Source: Brachybacterium huguangmaarense
Lineage (GTDB): Bacteria > Actinomycetota > Actinomycetes > Actinomycetales > Dermabacteraceae
DNA: 64,000 nucleotides
Assembly: GCF_025725725.1 (NCBI RefSeq)
Contig: NZ_CP107020.1
Coordinates: 1,984,001 to 2,048,000 of the forward strand
Direction of reading: 5' to 3'
Under the pieces are notes generated by a model, which was not told the origin of the DNA, made no database searches, and saw only the letters and a list, made by a program, of their open reading frames with translations. Made by a program: the position numbers and the translations under genes. Shown here piece by piece: positions 25,521 to 33,145 of the stretch. Each line of letters begins with the position of its first letter. The stretch's first letter is position 1.

Positions 25521-26260
25521 CAGAGCACCGCCTGGTCCACGAGCTCGTCGAGACGGCCGCGCCAGGAGCGCAGGGCCTGCTCGTCGATGAAGATCCGGGG
25601 CTTCTCGGGGTCCCGGTCGTGGCGTTGCGCGACGGTCATGGCCACGAAGTCGTCGGCGAGCGCGGCGACGAGGAAGCGGCCTGCGGGTCGGAGGTGCAGT
25701 TCGAGGGTGAGGAGCTTCGCGGCTCGGGCCATGCGGGCGATCTCGTCGTGGGAGAAGTAGACGCCGTCGGCGAGGTCGAACGGGTCGGTGGCGCGTAACG
25801 CGCTCATGGCGGTCGCGGCGGCGCCCATGGCGCGCTCGGCGTCGGACTGCTCGCGGGCCTCGAGGTCCTCGGTGGCTGTGATGGCCATGAGGTACTCGTC
25901 GCGTTCGAACAGATCGGAGACGTCGTGGATCCTCACCTGCCGGTCGGTGACCGTGACCTCGAGGACGTACTCCATCGACGACGCGTCCTTCGGGAGGTGC
26001 CGGTTGAAGATCGCGAGGATCGCCTTGACCTGGGCGGCTGGGATCGAGAACACGGCGGGCTCGTCGATGTCTTCGGCCTCCACGTGGCCCACGGCGATCG
26101 ACGCGCCGTTGATCGCGATCAGGGACAGGCCGTCGTAGCGGGCGAAGCATCGGACCGCGGCGAGCGACTCGAACGCTCGAGGCGATGCCTGGAACAGGGC
26201 GATGGCGCCGAGGACGCGGCAGAACTCGGTGCCGTAGACGCGGAACGTGGTGGTCATCAC
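25520..26260 (-). CDS. sliding-clamp-like protein
   Basis: 246 aa, GTG 26260 or ATG 26257. Pattern of a beta-clamp (DnaN) domain: FCRVLGAIALFQASPRAFE, AVRCFARYDGLSLIAINGA, VFSIPAAQVKAILAIFNRH, with a repeat-like second half (YFSHDEIARMARAAKLL, LVAALADDFVAMTVAQ). It is shorter than bacterial DnaN (about 370), so it has two rather than three domains. It would hold a polymerase or the neighbouring exonuclease on DNA. The family assignment is my pattern reading. Confidence 0.5.
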   Translation of the reverse strand: MMTTTFRVYGTEFCRVLGAIALFQASPRAFESLAAVRCFARYDGLSLIAINGASIAVGHVEAEDIDEPAVFSIPAAQVKAILAIFNRHLPKDASSMEYVLEVTVTDRQVRIHDVSDLFERDEYLMAITATEDLEAREQSDAERAMGAAATAMSALRATDPFDLADGVYFSHDEIARMARAAKLLTLELHLRPAGRFLVAALADDFVAMTVAQRHDRDPEKPRIFIDEQALRSWRGRLDELVDQAVL

Positions 26261-27678
26261 TCGTCACCGCCCTCGGCATGCTCGTCGGTGTCGGTGGTTC
26301 CGTCCCAGGCCCAGGGGTGCCCGGTGGCGAGTTCGCACGCCCGTTCCTCGACTGGCGACGGCACGTAGTCGGTGAGTGTGAGGAGGGCGCGCAGGGGCGA
26401 TTTGGGCAGCCAGTACGTGGAGCCGTTGCGGCCTTCGGTCTGGAACCGCTGATGCGACTTGATGTCGTACCGGTGGTAGCTCAGGTACACGAGGACGGGG
26501 AGGGGCCACGTCGCGAGGACCTTCTTCACCCCGGCCCTGCTCTGCGCACCGGTGATCCCCTTCAGGAACGCGATGCCGTGCTCGTCCTCGCTGTAGACGC
26601 CCCACCCCATCTCGAGGACGGCGGCGACCGCGATCGCCTGCGCAGTGGCTGCGACGTCGAGACGGGGGAGCGCGCGGGCAAGGTGGTCGAGGCGGTTGAT
26701 CGCTGCCGCCGCGAAGTCCTCGGCCGAAAGCTCGTCCCATGGGTCCGCGGGGCGCGCGGCAGCCGGTTCGCCCTGACCGTCCTCGCGGTCCGCGGCCTCC
26801 GGGTGGCGTTCGTCGGACTGGTCGCAGCAGGGCATCGGTCCATCGGTCGTCGCGGCCCAGCAGTGGCCCGGGCAGTCGGCGTGCGCGGCCGCGAGAGCGG
26901 CCTGGGTCTCGTCGCTGTACTCCGCATCGTCGGTGACGTTGTCGGGCACGAAACGGTCTTCGCCCCAGAGGTCCAGAAGCGACTCCGCGGTGTCGCTGTC
27001 GGCGAGGCGCAGGCCGCGCTTCTTGATCTCCCGCTTGGCGGCCTCGATGTCCTTGCGGATCTCGCGGCGCGCCTTCGCCCTGGACGTGGCCCAGTCGAAG
27101 CTGTACGTGCCCGCGTGCTGCTCGAGCTCGGCGACCGTGTCGGGATCGTCGGAGAACTCGGCGATCACGAGGGCCTGGTCGATGCTGATCTGGCCCCGGT
27201 GGACCTTCTCGCCCGTGGCCTCGGCGAGCTTGCCGAGGCTCACGCGGTCACGCACGTCGGCCCGCTTGACCGCGGTGGCCTTGGCGATCTGTGCCTGCGA
27301 CCAGCCGAGGTCCAGCATGTCCTGGAACAGCCGCGACTCCTCGATCGCGGACAGCTGGTCGCGGTGGATGTTCTCCGTGGCCATGAACGCCAGCTGATCG
27401 CGCGCGTCGACCAGGTCGGGGCGGACGTCGACGGGCACCGTGGCCAGGCCCAGCTCGTGGCAGGCCGTCAGGCGCCGGTGCCCCGCGAGGACCACCAAGG
27501 TGTCCCTGCCCATCTGCGGAGCCGCGACGAGGGGGACCTCGACGCCGTGCTCCCGGATCGACTCGACGAGGTCCGCGACCTGCGCCGCGTCGATCCGCGG
27601 ATTCTTCTCGTGAGGGACGAGGTCACCGATCGGGACCTCGGCCACCTCGTGCTTGACGTGCTCCATCTCCATCTCCAT
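26257..27678 (-). CDS. ParB-like nuclease domain protein
   Basis: 473 aa. N-terminal ParB fold: IGDLVPHEKNPR near residue 17, LVVLAGHRRLTAC (GHRR at about 66) and ATENIHRDQLSAIEESRLF, then an HTH (WSQAQIAKATAVKRADVRDR). The middle is charged; the C-terminal 200 residues form another domain with LEMGWGVYSEDEHGIAF. Phage relatives may regulate transcription or act on DNA; a partition role is unlikely because no ParA is seen. The start is a run of ATGGAG repeats, so the exact first codon (27678, 27672 or 27666) is unclear. Confidence 0.78.
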   Translation of the reverse strand: MEMEMEHVKHEVAEVPIGDLVPHEKNPRIDAAQVADLVESIREHGVEVPLVAAPQMGRDTLVVLAGHRRLTACHELGLATVPVDVRPDLVDARDQLAFMATENIHRDQLSAIEESRLFQDMLDLGWSQAQIAKATAVKRADVRDRVSLGKLAEATGEKVHRGQISIDQALVIAEFSDDPDTVAELEQHAGTYSFDWATSRAKARREIRKDIEAAKREIKKRGLRLADSDTAESLLDLWGEDRFVPDNVTDDAEYSDETQAALAAAHADCPGHCWAATTDGPMPCCDQSDERHPEAADREDGQGEPAAARPADPWDELSAEDFAAAAINRLDHLARALPRLDVAATAQAIAVAAVLEMGWGVYSEDEHGIAFLKGITGAQSRAGVKKVLATWPLPVLVYLSYHRYDIKSHQRFQTEGRNGSTYWLPKSPLRALLTLTDYVPSPVEERACELATGHPWAWDGTTDTDEHAEGGDE

Positions 27679-27715
27679 CTCTCAGGGGTCCAGCAGGTAC
27701 AGGGGGACGCGGGTA

Positions 27716-28150
27716 CTACGCGTCCGTGTGGGGGAGGGCGCGGCCGCGGATCTCCGCGGAGATCCGGGCGCCGAGGTCTCGAAGGGCACCGCCGAGCGCC
27801 AGCAGCTCGTCCTCGGTCAGCACGGGCAGCACCGCCCGGGCCTCCGCGACGAGCGCGGCCGCGGTGTCGCGCGCCCAGGTGCCGCACGAGGCGTTGTGGT
27901 GGACGCCGCGCCACGACCCCTCCTGGTCGCCTCGGGCGCCATGCTCGAGGTAGGCGGCGAGGAGCCCGCCGTGGGCGTCGCGCCACACCTCGTACGTGCC
28001 GTACTGGCCCTCGAGCGGGTAGCGCCGCGGGGCGAGAGCGATCCAGCACTTGCCGTACAGGGACCACGCCTGCCAGACCTCGGCGCCGCAGTCGGGGCAC
28101 TCCGGGGCCGGCCTCGCGGGCCGCACCGCCGCGCCGCGCCGCGCCATCAT
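27716..28150 (-). CDS. phage protein of unknown function with CPDC motif
   Basis: 144 aa, ATG 28150 or 28147, sharing bases with the stop of the micro-membrane gene. CPDCGAEVWQAWSLYGKC at about 18 looks like a half zinc site. The C-terminal part is helical (DTAAALVAEARAVLPVLTED). The name cannot be given. Confidence 0.5.
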   Translation of the reverse strand: MMARRGAAVRPARPAPECPDCGAEVWQAWSLYGKCWIALAPRRYPLEGQYGTYEVWRDAHGGLLAAYLEHGARGDQEGSWRGVHHNASCGTWARDTAAALVAEARAVLPVLTEDELLALGGALRDLGARISAEIRGRALPHTDA

Positions 28151-28308
28151 CACGAGCCCCCCGCTCGGCGCCGAGCAGCCGCCACCTGCGCAGACTCCCC
28201 GACCCAGCAGTCCTCGATCAGCAGAACCAGGAGCCGGAGCGCGGGCCAGCAGGCGAGGACGATCGCCACGTGCGCGAGGAACGCGAGCGCGGCGAGCAGC
28301 GCGGTCAT
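28150..28308 (-). CDS. 52-aa membrane microprotein
   Basis: Short gene: MTALLAALAFLAHVAIVLAC, then WPALRLLVLLIEDCWVGESA, and ends RRRAGGS. One or two transmembrane helices in the first 37 residues, with a positively charged end. ATG 28308 overlaps the upstream stop (ATGA) and its TGA shares a base with the next ATG. The tight overlaps on both sides support that it is real. Role unknown. Confidence 0.55.
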   Translation of the reverse strand: MTALLAALAFLAHVAIVLACWPALRLLVLLIEDCWVGESAQVAAARRRAGGS

Positions 28309-28562
28309 GCCGCACGCCCCTCGGCGCCGGCGACGCCGTCACGCCCGGCCGGCAGTCCGCGACGGAACGCGATCCGCGCCCGGATGACCTCCCGCGACGG
28401 GCCCGTCGGCGTGTACGCCCGCTCCACGGCGTCATCGAGGGACGTCCCGTCGAGGCCGAGCATCGTCGCGTAGCCGATCGACAGGGCCGCCGCCGCGTTC
28501 AGGATCGGCTCCGAGGTCCGGGCGTCGATCCCGCCCTGGACCTTCTTGGTGATCGCGCTCAT
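28305..28562 (-). CDS. phage protein of unknown function
   Basis: 85 aa, MSAITKKVQGGIDARTSEPI. Helical, with LNAAAALSIGYATMLGLDGT and DDAVERAYTPTGPSREVI. ATGA overlaps on both sides. Not recognised. Confidence 0.5.
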   Translation of the reverse strand: MSAITKKVQGGIDARTSEPILNAAAALSIGYATMLGLDGTSLDDAVERAYTPTGPSREVIRARIAFRRGLPAGRDGVAGAEGRAA

Positions 28563-29344
28563 GACAGGGCTCCTTCGGTGAGTTGGACAGCCAGCTCGGG
28601 TTGGTGGGGGCCGTGGTCGCGCATCAGCTGCGCGAGACCCTTCGGGGTGACACGGACCTGCGGGGGATCGAGGACCAGCTCGCCCGTCCGCGGGTGGTAG
28701 TGCGACGACGGCAGGACCGACAGGCGGCCCGCCTCGATGTGATGGGCGTACGGGCGCCACGCCCCATCCGGGCCGCGGAACGTCCAGCCGATGTCGCGCA
28801 GGAGGCTGAACAGCCGGGTCCGGCCGATCCGGAACCCCGCGCGAGTGAGCGCGTTCGCGGCGTCCTGCACCGACAGGTCAGTGGTCGCATCGAGCAGACG
28901 CTCGGCGACCTCGACCTTCGGACGTGCCGCCTCGAGCTCCGCCGCCTGCTGCTTGATCGTCACGTCCGCCTCGATCAGCGCCCGCGCCATCAGCTCCGGA
29001 CCAGTCAGCTCGCGCGCGGCGCCGTACTGGCCGGTGCGGCGGATCGCCGGGATCACCTCGTGGGCAATCCACCGGCGGAACGGCTTCGCCTCCGGCTTCC
29101 GGGAACGCATCACCAGCTGGTACAAGCCGGGTTCGGACACGATCGTCGTCAGCTGCTCGCCGCCGGGGGTACGGATACTCTCCGCACCCTTCTCGTCATC
29201 ATCGAGACCACGTACCGCGTCATGCGTGCGGCCCAGGTCGAGGACCCGCGCGACGTCGCTCGCGACGAACCACACCTCGCCGTCGACATCGACCGTGCGG
29301 ACCGGCATCCCCTCGTACGTGAAGGGCATGACGCTCGTGCTCAC
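28559..29344 (-). CDS. phage antirepressor (BRO-N plus KilAC-type domains)
   Basis: 261 aa, GTG 29344 in a GTGA overlap. Residues 6-100 are a BRO N-terminal domain: VRTVDVDGEVWFVASDVARV, DDDEKGAESIRTPGG, IVSEPGLYQLVMRSRKPEA, RRWIAHEVIPAIRRTGQY. A helical stretch (ALIEADVTIKQQAAELEAAR) leads to a C-terminal ANT/KilAC-like domain (LSVQDAANALTRAGFRIGRT, GLAQLMRDHG). Antirepressors counter the phage repressor or reprogram early expression. Its place in the early operon fits. Confidence 0.85.
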   Translation of the reverse strand: MSTSVMPFTYEGMPVRTVDVDGEVWFVASDVARVLDLGRTHDAVRGLDDDEKGAESIRTPGGEQLTTIVSEPGLYQLVMRSRKPEAKPFRRWIAHEVIPAIRRTGQYGAARELTGPELMARALIEADVTIKQQAAELEAARPKVEVAERLLDATTDLSVQDAANALTRAGFRIGRTRLFSLLRDIGWTFRGPDGAWRPYAHHIEAGRLSVLPSSHYHPRTGELVLDPPQVRVTPKGLAQLMRDHGPHQPELAVQLTEGALS

Positions 29345-29700
29345 GACGCCACCGACTTCCCGGCCGCCGCCGTCGTCTCGTCGATGAGGGCGGGTAGGCA
29401 CAGGCAGTCCTCGGTCTCGTCATGGTGATGACCGGTGCACCGTTCGTCAGTGCATCCGCACGCGTCTCCTCGCCACACGCCGTCAGGCCAGGCCGACCTG
29501 ACGTAGTCGGCGATGGTGAGCCCGCTCCACCGGATCGCGTCTCGAGCGGACACGCTGAGGCGGTGGTAGTTGACGCGTGCAGGTCGCCCGGCGCGGCGCG
29601 TGAGCACGCCATTCGCGCCGGGGTGGCGCGGGACGTCGTAGTCGTAGGCGTGCGCGCCGGTGTCGGCGCCGGCGCCGGTGCTGCTCGTCTTGGTCGTCAT
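29341..29700 (-). CDS. phage protein with Cys/His cluster
   Basis: 119 aa, MTTKTSSTGAGADTGAHAYD, with GGAGATGGAGA upstream of ATG 29700. Contains RPARVNYHRLSVSARDAIRW (arc-like strand-helix?) and an end with CGCTDERCTGHHHDETEDC, which may bind zinc. Second gene of the leftward early operon. Not recognised. Confidence 0.5.
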   Translation of the reverse strand: MTTKTSSTGAGADTGAHAYDYDVPRHPGANGVLTRRAGRPARVNYHRLSVSARDAIRWSGLTIADYVRSAWPDGVWRGDACGCTDERCTGHHHDETEDCLCLPALIDETTAAAGKSVAS

Positions 29701-29728
29701 GGTCTCCATCTCCATCTCGGTGGTGCGG

Positions 29729-30031
29729 TCAGGCCGCTTTCGTTGCGCCACGGCGAGCGCTGGCGGCTTGGGCAGTGCCGGGTCCGACTCGTTCCATGTG
29801 TGTGGTGCCTGCCTGGGTAGTAGTCACCTCGGGCACGAAAAGAGACTCCGGGAGCACCTGCAGCGCGAAGGCGATCTTGCGTGCGGTTGCGGGGCGGCAG
29901 CTGTTTCGTGCTCCGGAGCGAAGGTGTCCCACGGTCGCCTGGGAGATCCCGGCCTTCTTGGCGAGTGAACGGTTCGTCTCGCCGCGGAACTCCATGTACT
30001 GGTCCAGGACCTGGTAACTGATCAGACGCAT
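29729..30031 (-). CDS. Cro-like HTH (XRE) regulator
   Basis: 100 aa from ATG 30031, preceded by GGGAGG. An XRE-type HTH occupies residues 5-65: LDQYMEFRGETNRSLAKKAG, ISQATVGHLRSGARN, ATARKIAFALQV. It is the first gene leftwards of the control region and reads divergently from the larger HTH protein, which is the layout of Cro versus repressor. An upstream ATG at 30103 would cover the -10 box of the leftward promoter and is rejected. Confidence 0.78.
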   Translation of the reverse strand: MRLISYQVLDQYMEFRGETNRSLAKKAGISQATVGHLRSGARNSCRPATARKIAFALQVLPESLFVPEVTTTQAGTTHMERVGPGTAQAASARRGATKAA

Positions 30032-30253
30032 CCAGAGCCTCCCTGTGGTTGTTGCCGCCTTCCGGATGGGGCGGTGTGTAGAGCGTAGCTGAGTGGTAGT
30101 CATGGCGTCAATGTATCCGCCCCTGACTACATCCGCAAGGGGCGCAACCTTCCCGCCACCTCGGCTTTCGCGAACTACACCGATGTGGTTTGCAGTCACC
30201 CTGCCTACACTGGGCACTGTCCTACCGATCCGTCATGCCCGAAGGTGGCCTTC
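30032..30253. promoter_or_regulatory. divergent lysogeny control region with repeated operator half-sites
   Basis: 222 nt between the Cro-like gene and the larger HTH gene. ACTAC/CTACA-type half-sites recur: GTAGTC 30096-30101 (inverted), GACTACA 30125-30131, AACTACA 30173-30179, CCTACAC 30204-30210. One forms an 18-bp imperfect palindrome, AACTACACCGATGTGGTT at 30173-30190 (7 of 9 pairs). A TACACT box at 30206-30211 may belong to a rightward promoter but has no clear -35. Confidence 0.55.
30082..30111 (-). promoter_or_regulatory. leftward early promoter with operator in its spacer
   Basis: On the minus strand TTGACG (30111-30106), an 18-nt spacer and TACGCT (30087-30082). Actinobacterial -10 boxes follow TANNNT, so this is a good match. 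The half-site GACTAC (30101-30096) sits in the spacer, where bound repressor would block polymerase. It would drive the Cro-like gene and the early operon. Confidence 0.6.
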
Positions 30254-30838
30254 ATGACCGCGCTCTCCGAACTGCTCGCCCGGGCGAATGTGCAGGGGTG
30301 GAGCTCCCGCGAGATCGCGCGTCGTGCAGAGAAGAACGGGCACAAGCTCAGCTACGCCTCGGCATCCGTCTACATGGGCGGCCGCCACGGCGCTCCTACC
30401 GAGGCTGTGCTCACCGCCTTCTCGGACGTGCTCAATGTCCCGATCGATCAGCTCCGTAAAGCCGCGGGCGTACCAACCGGCACAGGCACCCCCTGGGCGC
30501 CACCAGTTGAGGCGAACCGGCTAGATCTCCGTCAGCGCCGGGCGCTCGAAGAGCTGATCCGCTCGATGGTCATGTCCGAGGACAACGGACAGGACGACGA
30601 CCATGATCGACACCACTCGACTCCACAGGACCGCGACGACGCCGGCAGCGTGCCGGTGGCGGGTGATGCTCAGCCAGATGGCGTTACCCCTGAGAGCCGC
30701 GACCACGCGGCCGCCGGCGAGCGCGAGCTGTACCCGTGGGAGACGGGGGAGTTCACCCTCGCGGCCAAGCGGGGCCGGAACCGTGGCCGGGAGATGCGCG
30801 AGCGGCAGGACCGTGACGCCGAGGACGGTGGCGCATGA
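30254..30838 (+). CDS. putative immunity repressor (HTH)
   Basis: 194 aa. ATG 30254 follows GAAGGTGG; an upstream in-frame start at 30185 would lie on the operator palindrome. Residues 1-65 are an HTH (ELLARANVQGWSSREIARRA, YASASVYMGGRHGAPTEAVL, FSDVLNVPIDQLRKAAG). The rest is charged and shows no LexA/CI-type peptidase; it ends with ELYPWETGEFTLAAKRGRN and RGRE. Divergent from the Cro-like gene. Inactivation might depend on the ImmA-like protease at 34709. Confidence 0.7.
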   Translation: MTALSELLARANVQGWSSREIARRAEKNGHKLSYASASVYMGGRHGAPTEAVLTAFSDVLNVPIDQLRKAAGVPTGTGTPWAPPVEANRLDLRQRRALEELIRSMVMSEDNGQDDDHDRHHSTPQDRDDAGSVPVAGDAQPDGVTPESRDHAAAGERELYPWETGEFTLAAKRGRNRGREMRERQDRDAEDGGA

Positions 30839-31278
30839 CGCGCAGGGTCGCTTTCGAGGGGCCGGCATGGCAGCTCGTTCTGGTCGGCGTCGTCGCGGTC
30901 GGCTGCGCGGCACTGGTCGGGCTTGGCGCCGCGTGGGGCGGATACGAGTACGGGCGGCAGGCATCGAGCCAAGATGTGGAGGCCTCGCCCACGAGTCGCT
31001 CGTATTCGGCGGAAGATCTTCGGCACGCACTCGATGACTGCACCCTGAACGACGTGGTGATCGACAACAGTTCGGCGACGATCTTGGCCGCGAAGTCTGG
31101 GGGTGTGCGTGGGTGCGTAGTGACGTGGTTCGATCCGCCAGGACCAGTGCGGGCGCGAATGCAAGCCGACTCACTGGAAGTTGGCGAGTCGAAGACAGAG
31201 AAGTGGGACAACGTGACGGTGGAGTGGCTTCAACATGGGGAGGGTCCCGACCTCACGATCACGATCGAGCCGACGTGA
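30835..31278 (+). CDS. single-pass membrane protein
   Basis: 147 aa, ATGA overlap with the repressor gene. Transmembrane helix at 13-34 (LVLVGVVAVGCAALVGLGAA), then a predicted extracellular domain with two Cys (DDCTLNDVVIDNSSATI and GGVRGCVVTWF) that could form a disulphide. Co-expression with the repressor suggests a lysogen-expressed surface function such as exclusion, which is only an inference. Confidence 0.55.
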   Translation: MTRRVAFEGPAWQLVLVGVVAVGCAALVGLGAAWGGYEYGRQASSQDVEASPTSRSYSAEDLRHALDDCTLNDVVIDNSSATILAAKSGGVRGCVVTWFDPPGPVRARMQADSLEVGESKTEKWDNVTVEWLQHGEGPDLTITIEPT

Positions 31279-31495
31279 CGCGCCGGCTGACGCTCGAGGG
31301 ACCTGCGTCGCAGCTCGATTTGGCGTTGCCACCGACAGCCGGGACGACGCGGCTGACGGCGAGCGCGAGACGTACCCGTGGGAGAAGGGCGACTTCGACC
31401 TCGCTGCGAAGCGCGGCAGGAACCGCGGGCGCGAAGTCCGTGATCAGCAAGACCGTGACGCAGAAGCAACTCAAATCCCCCCAGAGGACTCATGA
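31275..31495 (+). pseudogene. decayed duplicate of repressor and membrane-protein ends
   Basis: GTG 31275 opens VTRRLTLEGPASQL, a copy of the start of the membrane protein (MTRRVAFEGPAWQL). After about 50 nt the match stops. In another frame, from about 31,325 to 31,495, GERETYPWEKGDFDLAAKRG and RNRGREVRDQQDRDAE repeat the repressor C-terminus (GERELYPWETGEFTLAAKRG). The two pieces are in different frames and in reversed order relative to the intact genes. No intact protein results. Confidence 0.65.
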
Positions 31496-32946
31496 TGGCC
31501 GAACAGCCAATTAACAGTGGCCCGAAGCTTGGTATTTTCGAGCGACTTAGCAAGGGGCAGAAGCTGATCGATCAGCAACACGCCGAGCTGCTCAATCGTC
31601 AGGCCGAGGCACACCGACTCAACATGTTGATCGATGAGTTGCGCGGTGAAGTTCAGGAGCTGCGGTCACGTAATGAAGCGGGTAGCGCCGCTTGGCGTGA
31701 GCTTCGATCGTTCGTGGACAGCCACGGCGGCGACGAGATTTTGGCGAATGAGACCGCCTTGAAGAAAAGCGAGGATGATCTGGCAATAGCCCGGAATGCG
31801 GCCATTGTCACAATTCAAAGTCTAGCTGAGAAGCGTTCCGAGATTAGTTCTGAACTCGCGCACCTCCAGCGGGATCTCAGAGTTGAGGAGATAGGGGGCC
31901 TCCGGGATGAACACCCGGCCGGTGATTCTGTCGTTCTCCAGGGCGAGCTCCGTTCTCTGAAGGCGAGTATTAGCGAGGCGGTGAAAGGCGGGCAAGCCGT
32001 TAAGTCTGTCGACGCGATCAGTATCGAAGGTCGCACGGTCACGCAGCGAAGGAAGATTGCCAAGGATATTCGCTCCCTTATGCTCCGCTCATTCAATGCG
32101 GAGGCCGACGCCGTCATCTCCGCTGCAACCGCACGCAATGAGGACGCCAGTACCGAGAAGCTCTACCGAGTCGCGGACCAGCTGCAGCGTCTCGCTGGCG
32201 CCGTCGACGGCAAGGTCGCCGAGGACTACATCGGGCTCAAGGTGCGCGAGCTCCGGCTAGCTGTGGCACATGAGAAGGCCAAGGCCCTCGAGCGCGAGCT
32301 CGAGAAGGAACGACGCGCCGAGCTTCGCGAGCAGGCCAAGGCGGAGCGTGAGCTCGAGGCCGAGCGGGGCCGCCTCGCGAAGGAGATGAGTCACTACGAA
32401 AATGTGCGAGGGGCACTCGAGGCGAAGGGGGATGTCGAAGCCGTCGCTCGGATGGATGAGAAGATAGCGGAGATTCAGCACGGCATTGAGGATGTCGAGC
32501 AGCGGGCCGCGAACATCCGCGCCGGCTATGTCTACGTCATTTCCAACCTAGGCGCCTTCGGTCCGGACGTGGTCAAGATCGGCCTCACCCGACGCTTGGA
32601 CCCTATGGACCGTGTTCGCGAACTAGGCGACGCCTCAGTGCCGTTCGGTTTCGATGTGCACGCGTTGTTCTTCTCCGACGACGCGGTCGCCGTCGAAGCC
32701 GAGCTCCACCGTCGCTTCGCCGCGGCACGTGTGAACCGCGTGAACCTTCGTCGGGAGTTCTTCAGAGCCACCCCGGCCCAGGTTCGCGAGCAGTTGCGCG
32801 ATATCACTGGTGCGCTCATCGAGTTCCGCGAGAACCCAGATGCGGCTCAGTTCTTCGAAAGCCAGCGCCTCGCATCTGTGGGGACTACGAGCGCGGCCCG
32901 TCTCGACTACGAGCCAGTCGGCGACGGGCTCGGAGATGACGAATGA
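31495..32946 (+). CDS. DUF4041 coiled-coil protein with T5orf172/Mug113 GIY-YIG domain
   Basis: 483 aa from ATG 31495 (ATG 31492 possible), AGAGGA upstream. Coiled coil at about 30-130; the conserved DUF4041 region at about 150-250 (KIAKDIRSLMLRSFNAEADA); a second coiled coil (about 250-340, EKAKALERELEKERRAELRE). The C-terminal GIY-YIG-type nuclease has GYVYVISNLGAFGPDVVKIG, LTRRLDPMDRVRELGDASVP and AELHRRFAAARVN. Such proteins occur in phages and islands and may be nucleases against other mobile DNA; the role is not established. Codon use is less GC-rich than the phage core. Confidence 0.82.
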   Translation: MAEQPINSGPKLGIFERLSKGQKLIDQQHAELLNRQAEAHRLNMLIDELRGEVQELRSRNEAGSAAWRELRSFVDSHGGDEILANETALKKSEDDLAIARNAAIVTIQSLAEKRSEISSELAHLQRDLRVEEIGGLRDEHPAGDSVVLQGELRSLKASISEAVKGGQAVKSVDAISIEGRTVTQRRKIAKDIRSLMLRSFNAEADAVISAATARNEDASTEKLYRVADQLQRLAGAVDGKVAEDYIGLKVRELRLAVAHEKAKALERELEKERRAELREQAKAERELEAERGRLAKEMSHYENVRGALEAKGDVEAVARMDEKIAEIQHGIEDVEQRAANIRAGYVYVISNLGAFGPDVVKIGLTRRLDPMDRVRELGDASVPFGFDVHALFFSDDAVAVEAELHRRFAAARVNRVNLRREFFRATPAQVREQLRDITGALIEFRENPDAAQFFESQRLASVGTTSAARLDYEPVGDGLGDDE

Positions 32947-33145
32947 CACTCGTCGCGCGAACGACCCGGCCCGCCTCAAGCTCCGATAGTGGCATCGGCA
33001 CCATCATCGATCAGTACCAGCAGAACCTATCTGGTGGGGCCGCCCGTGCCCGACAAGTTCTTTGCGATGTAAGTCCCTCCGAACGGTGCCTTCGGGACAA
33101 CCGAAGCCGTCCCTGTAACGAAGCCTTGACATGCGGAGGCAACCG

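Noticed and set aside
33088-33108. Small hairpin CTTCGG-GACAA-CCGAAG as terminator
   Set aside because: Only 6 bp with no U-run; too weak to call.
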